From: JBBUX01 sp037445775 | GTDB lineage: Bacteria; Actinomycetota; Coriobacteriia; Anaerosomatales; PHET01 | DNA length: 30,754 nt | NCBI GenBank assembly: GCA_037445775.1 | Contig: JBBIJX010000015.1 | Span: 1-30,754 of the forward strand | Reading direction: 5' to 3' | In this document: one piece after another, positions 27,031-30,754 of the stretch | How the letters are laid out: every line of letters begins with the position of its first letter | Numbering within the stretch: position 1 is the first letter of the stretch | The notes under the pieces: model-generated | What the model saw: the letters and a program-made list of their open reading frames with translations, nothing else | Told to the model about the DNA's origin: nothing | The model's database searches: none | Position numbers and translations under genes: made by a program

Positions 27031-30000
27031 TTACTCCTCCCCGTCGGCGATGTCGCCGGTCGCGGCCATCTCGTCGAGTGCGGAGATGTCGGCTTCGAGC
27101 AGCTGCTCGAGCGCATCGACCGAATCGACGTCGGACTCTTCGCCTTCCTCGCTACCCAGGTCGAGCCCCAGCTCCTCGGCGGTCTTGAAGATGTCTTCGT
27201 CCTCGTCCTTGAGCTCGATGTGCTCGCCATCCTCGGTCATGATCTCGACGTCGAGGCAGAGCGACTGCATCTCCTTGACGAGGACCTTGAACGATTCAGG
27301 GATTCCGGGCTCGGGGATGTTCTCGCCCTTCACGATCGCCTCGTACGCCTTCACGCGGCCGAGGATGTCGTCAGACTTGATCGTGAGGATCTCCTGCAGC
27401 ACGTAGGCGGCGCCGTACGCGTAGAGCGCCCAGACCTCCATCTCGCCGAAACGCTGTCCGCCGAACTGCGCCTTGCCGCCGAGCGGCTGCTGCGTGATGA
27501 GCGAGTACGGACCGGTCGAGCGGGCGTGGATCTTGTCGTCGACGAGGTGCAGGAGTTTCAGGATGTAGATCTGGCCCACGGCGACCGGCTCGCGGAACGG
27601 CTCTCCGGTACGGCCGTCGAAGAGCGTGGTCTTCCCGCCGTCGGTGAACGTCGGGACGAACGCGGACTTGGCCTTCTTGCCGAAGCGCTCCGCGTGCTTG
27701 AGCTCGAGGTTCTGGTTTGCGGCGCGGATGACCTTGGAGATGTCCTCCTCGCGCGCGCCGTCGAACACCGGCGTCGCCACGTGGATAGGCCCTTCGACGG
27801 GCGTCTTCGCCTTCGCGTCGTCGTTCCACCCCACGTGCGCGGCCCACCCGAGATGCGTCTCGAGAAGCTGCCCGATGTTCATACGGCTAGGGACTCCGAG
27901 CGGGTTGAGGATCACGTCCACCGGCGTGCCGTCCGCTAGGAACGGCATATCCTCGATGGGCAGGATCTTCGCGATGACGCCCTTGTTGCCGTGACGGCCG
28001 GCGAGCTTGTCGCCCTCGTTGATCTTACGCTTCTGCGCGACGTAGACGCGTACGAGCTCGTTGACGCCGGGGCTCAGGTCGTCGCCAGCCTCACGGCTGA
28101 ACTGCCGCACCGCGATCACACGCCCGGTCTCACCGTGCGGGACCTTGAGGGATGTGTCGCGTACTTCGCGCGCCTTCTCGCCGAAGATCGCGCGCAGCAG
28201 CCGCTCCTCGGCGGTCAGCTCGGTCTCACCCTTGGGAGTGACCTTGCCCACGAGCACGTCACCGGGGAACACCTCGGCGCCGACACGGATGACGCCGTCC
28301 TCGTCGAGGTTCAGGAGCACGTCCTCGCCCACGTTCGGGATCTCGCGTGTGATCTCCTCGGGGCCGAGCTTGGTGTCGCGCGCCTCGACCTCGTACTCCT
28401 CGATGTGGATCGACGTGAGCAGGTCGTCTTTCACGACGCGCTCGGAGATGATGATCGCGTCCTCGTAGTTGTAGCCCTCCCACGGCATGAACGCGACGAG
28501 CAGGTTCTGCCCGAGCGCGAGTTCGCCTTGCTCCGTCGACGGGCCATCCGCGAGCACCTGGCCCTCGACGACCTTGTCGCCCTCGGCGACAAGCGGGCGG
28601 TGGTTCGTACAAGTGCCCTGGTTGGAGCGCTGGAACTTGGGCAGCATGTACTCGTCGAGCGTGCCGTCCTTCTTCGCGCGCACGACGATCGTCTTCGAAT
28701 CCACGCTCTCGACGACGCCGGCGCGCTTCGCGAGGATGATCTCGCCTGTGTCCGTGGCTGCCCGATGCTCGAGGCCGGTGCCCACCAGCGGGGCCGACGC
28801 ACGCAGGAGCGGCACCGCCTGGCGCTGCATATTGGAGCCCATGAGCGCCCGGTTCGCGTCGTCGTGCTCGAGGAACGGTATCAGTGCGGTCGCGACCGAG
28901 ACCATCTGACGCGGGCTGACGTCCATGTAGTCGACGTCGGTCGCCACGCGCTCCTCGGGCTCGCCGAACTGCCCGGTGGGCCCTTCGCCCTTGACCCGGC
29001 AGAGCACCTTGGCGCTCCGGAACTTGCCGGTCTTGACGTCGAACGGCTCGTTCGCCTGCGCGATGACGTTCTTCTCTTCCTCATCGGCCGTAAGGTAGTG
29101 GATCTCGTCGGTGACCTTGCCCTTGACGACCTTGCGGTACGGCGTCTCGATGAAGCCGTAGGGGTTGATGCGCGCGAACGTCGCGAGAGAGCCGATGAGC
29201 CCGATGTTGGGGCCTTCCGGCGTTTCGATGGGGCACATGCGCCCATAGTGCGAAGGATGCACGTCGCGCACCTCGAAGCCCGCGCGCTCGCGCGACAGAC
29301 CGCCGGGACCGAGAGCCGAGAGCCGGCGCTTGTGCGTCAGGCCCGCAACCGGGTTCGTCTGGTCCATGAACTGCGAGAGCTGGGAGCTTCCGAAGAACTC
29401 CTTGATGCTCGCGACGATGGGCCTGATGTTGATCAGCGACTGCGGGGTTATCTCGTCGACGTCCTGCGTCGTCATGCGCTCGCGTACGACCCGCTCCATG
29501 CGGGCGAGGCCGATGCGGAACTGGTTCTGGATGAGTTCGCCCACGCTGCGGATGCGGCGGTTGCCGAAGTGGTCGATGTCGTCGACCTGATATCCGTCCT
29601 TCGCCTCCCACAGGTTCACCAGGTAGGCGATGGCCGCCTTGATGTCCTCGGCGGTGAGCGTCGACTGCTCGTCGGGCAGGCTCAAGCCGAGCTTCTTGTT
29701 CACCTTGTAGCGGCCGACCTTGGCGAGGTCGTATCGCTGCGGATTGAAGAACAGCCCGTCGAGCAGCGAACGCGCCGACTCGACCGTGGGGGGCTCGCCG
29801 GGACGCAGCCGCTTGTAGATCTCGACGAGCGCCTCCTCGCGGTTCTCCGTGAAGTCACGCTCAAGCGTGCGCTCGATCGCCTCGGAGTTGCCGAACAACT
29901 CGAGGATCTCCTCGCGGGTCTCGGCGATGCCAAGCGCTTTCACGAGCACTGTGGCGGGCTGCTTGCGCTTGCGGTCGACGCGAACACTCACAACGTCGCG

Positions 30001-30540
30001 CCGGTCCGTCTCGAGCTCAAGCCATGCACCGCGCGCCGGGATGACCTTCGCCGTGTAGATGATCTTGTCGCTCGTCTTGTCGAGCTCTTCGGCGTAGTAG
30101 ACGCCGGGTGAGCGGACAAGCTGGCTGACGACGACGCGCTCGGTGCCGTTGATCACGAATGTGCCGCGATCGGTCATGAGCGGGAAGTCGCCCATGAATA
30201 CCGACTGCTCCTTGATCTCGCCCGTCTCCTTGTTGATGAAGCGGACGTCGACGAAGAGCGGCGCCTGGTACGACATGTCCTTCTCTTTGCACTCTTCGAC
30301 CGAGTACTTCGGCTCGCCGAACTCGTGCTCGCCGAACTCCACCGCAAGAGTGCCGGTGAAGTCTTCGATCGGTGAGATGTCTCGGAAGGTGTCGCGCAGG
30401 CCCTCATCGAGGAACCAGGCGAACGAGTCGCGCTGTATCGCGATCAGGTTGGGGACTTCGAGGACTTCGGGAATCTTCGCAAAACTCCGACGCTCGCGCC
30501 TGCCGGCGCTTCGGACGGGGGAACCTTCTCCTCGTGACAC
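27031..30540 (-). CDS. rpoB: RNA polymerase beta subunit
   Basis: Beta forms the other half of the active-site cleft. The 1169-residue product contains the rifampicin region at about 384-410, with D393, H403 and S408 (E. coli 516, 526, 531) all wild type, and downstream CPIETPEGPNIGLIGSL. The C-terminus continues past the usual end into a ~40-residue acidic tail (1130-1169). I chose GTG at 30540 because AAGGAGG lies 9 bases upstream; the frame extends to 30588 but that would cover the ribosome site and part of the leader. It is coupled to rpoC, which begins 5 bases on. Confidence 0.98.
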   Translation of the reverse strand: MSRGEGSPVRSAGRRERRSFAKIPEVLEVPNLIAIQRDSFAWFLDEGLRDTFRDISPIEDFTGTLAVEFGEHEFGEPKYSVEECKEKDMSYQAPLFVDVRFINKETGEIKEQSVFMGDFPLMTDRGTFVINGTERVVVSQLVRSPGVYYAEELDKTSDKIIYTAKVIPARGAWLELETDRRDVVSVRVDRKRKQPATVLVKALGIAETREEILELFGNSEAIERTLERDFTENREEALVEIYKRLRPGEPPTVESARSLLDGLFFNPQRYDLAKVGRYKVNKKLGLSLPDEQSTLTAEDIKAAIAYLVNLWEAKDGYQVDDIDHFGNRRIRSVGELIQNQFRIGLARMERVVRERMTTQDVDEITPQSLINIRPIVASIKEFFGSSQLSQFMDQTNPVAGLTHKRRLSALGPGGLSRERAGFEVRDVHPSHYGRMCPIETPEGPNIGLIGSLATFARINPYGFIETPYRKVVKGKVTDEIHYLTADEEEKNVIAQANEPFDVKTGKFRSAKVLCRVKGEGPTGQFGEPEERVATDVDYMDVSPRQMVSVATALIPFLEHDDANRALMGSNMQRQAVPLLRASAPLVGTGLEHRAATDTGEIILAKRAGVVESVDSKTIVVRAKKDGTLDEYMLPKFQRSNQGTCTNHRPLVAEGDKVVEGQVLADGPSTEQGELALGQNLLVAFMPWEGYNYEDAIIISERVVKDDLLTSIHIEEYEVEARDTKLGPEEITREIPNVGEDVLLNLDEDGVIRVGAEVFPGDVLVGKVTPKGETELTAEERLLRAIFGEKAREVRDTSLKVPHGETGRVIAVRQFSREAGDDLSPGVNELVRVYVAQKRKINEGDKLAGRHGNKGVIAKILPIEDMPFLADGTPVDVILNPLGVPSRMNIGQLLETHLGWAAHVGWNDDAKAKTPVEGPIHVATPVFDGAREEDISKVIRAANQNLELKHAERFGKKAKSAFVPTFTDGGKTTLFDGRTGEPFREPVAVGQIYILKLLHLVDDKIHARSTGPYSLITQQPLGGKAQFGGQRFGEMEVWALYAYGAAYVLQEILTIKSDDILGRVKAYEAIVKGENIPEPGIPESFKVLVKEMQSLCLDVEIMTEDGEHIELKDEDEDIFKTAEELGLDLGSEEGEESDVDSVDALEQLLEADISALDEMAATGDIADGEE

Positions 30541-30575
30541 CAGGCGATTCCTCCTTAGGAATACTGTAGCAGCCG

Positions 30576-30605
30576 ACAATAGTCGCAAAGTAGTAGGCTA
30601 GTCAA
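30576..30605 (-). promoter_or_regulatory. rpoB promoter P2 (proximal)
   Basis: Minus-strand TTGACT (30600-30605), 18 bases, then TATTGT (30576-30581). The implied start near 30569 leaves a ~30-base leader containing the AAGGAGG ribosome site (30550-30556). Its -35 shares a base with the -10 of P1. Confidence 0.6.
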
Positions 30606-30623
30606 ACTGACGAACTGTGTCAA
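30595..30623 (-). promoter_or_regulatory. rpoB promoter P1 (distal)
   Basis: Minus-strand TTGACA (30618-30623), a perfect -35, is followed after 17 bases by TAGCCT (30595-30600). The -10 keeps TA...T. The two promoters overlap, so only one can be occupied at a time. Confidence 0.65.
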
Positions 30624-30734
30624 GAGCCCTCCGCCGCTCTCCTTAGCCGCCCGAATCCCTCCCGAATCGCCTGTCCTCTGCCGCGCTTCCGCCGCAGCGC
30701 TATCCCGCCGACCCGGCACCGAAGACGGATGGCC

Positions 30735-30754
30735 GGGGCCCGCATGAAGGCCCC
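30735..30754 (-). terminator. Hairpin cut by the window edge
   Basis: GGGGCC (30735-30740) pairs with GGCCCC (30749-30754) over 8 bases, and the stem may extend beyond the window. It is probably the end of the unit upstream of rpoB. Between it and the rpoB promoters (30624-30734) I see no gene. Confidence 0.4.

Noticed and set aside
27991..30111. A 706-codon plus-strand open frame opposite rpoB
   Set aside because: It lies wholly antisense to well-conserved rpoB and has Leu/Arg/Val/Asp-rich composition typical of the mirror frame of high-GC3 genes. No domain is recognisable.

Overview
The window is one long minus-strand block of transcription and translation genes from a high-GC bacterium. 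In transcription order, from the right edge leftwards, it reads rpoB, rpoC, rpsL, rpsG, fusA, rpsJ, rplC, rplD, rplW, rplB, rpsS, rplV, rpsC, rplP, rpmC, rpsQ, rplN, rplX, rplE, rpsN, rpsH, rplF, rplR, rpsE, rpmD, rplO, secY, adk, map, infA, rpmJ, rpsM, rpsK, rpsD, rpoA and rplQ. An ECF-transporter module (ecfA1, ecfA2, ecfT) and truA follow. Only the first ~120 bases hold plus-strand coding sequence, the tail of an unrecognised gene that converges on truA.

The organism is most likely a member of the Actinomycetota, perhaps a deep lineage such as Coriobacteriia. This is inferred from high GC, a ~100-residue coiled-coil insertion in the RpoC clamp like that of actinobacterial RpoC, no E. coli-type insertion in the RpoC trigger loop, zinc-ligand forms of S4, S14 and L36, and frequent GTG/TTG starts. 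The placement below phylum level is a guess.

Regions: 30541-30754 is the rpoB leader, with two overlapping sigma70-type promoters. 22751-30540 holds rpoB and rpoC. 22545-22750 holds a 14-bp hairpin after rpoC and a near-consensus promoter for rpsL. 19440-22544 is the str cluster without tuf. 9636-19382 covers the S10 and spc clusters, 3552-9642 secY and the alpha cluster, and 188-3478 the ECF genes and truA. No gene-free stretch exceeds 300 bases. The largest spacers (about 80-215 bases) carry promoters or GC-rich hairpins without U-runs.

Together the genes supply core RNA polymerase subunits alpha, beta and beta', over half of the ribosomal proteins, EF-G, IF-1, the SecY channel, adenylate kinase, methionine aminopeptidase, two ATPases and the T subunit of a vitamin/metal importer, and a tRNA pseudouridine synthase.

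The most unusual feature is in RpoC. Beyond its normal end it has a ~100-residue acidic linker followed by a C-terminal helix-hairpin-helix domain. That domain aligns without gaps to the alpha-subunit C-terminal domain encoded in the same window, and it keeps the residues matching the alphaCTD DNA-contact positions R265, N268, G296, K298 and E302 (E. coli numbering).
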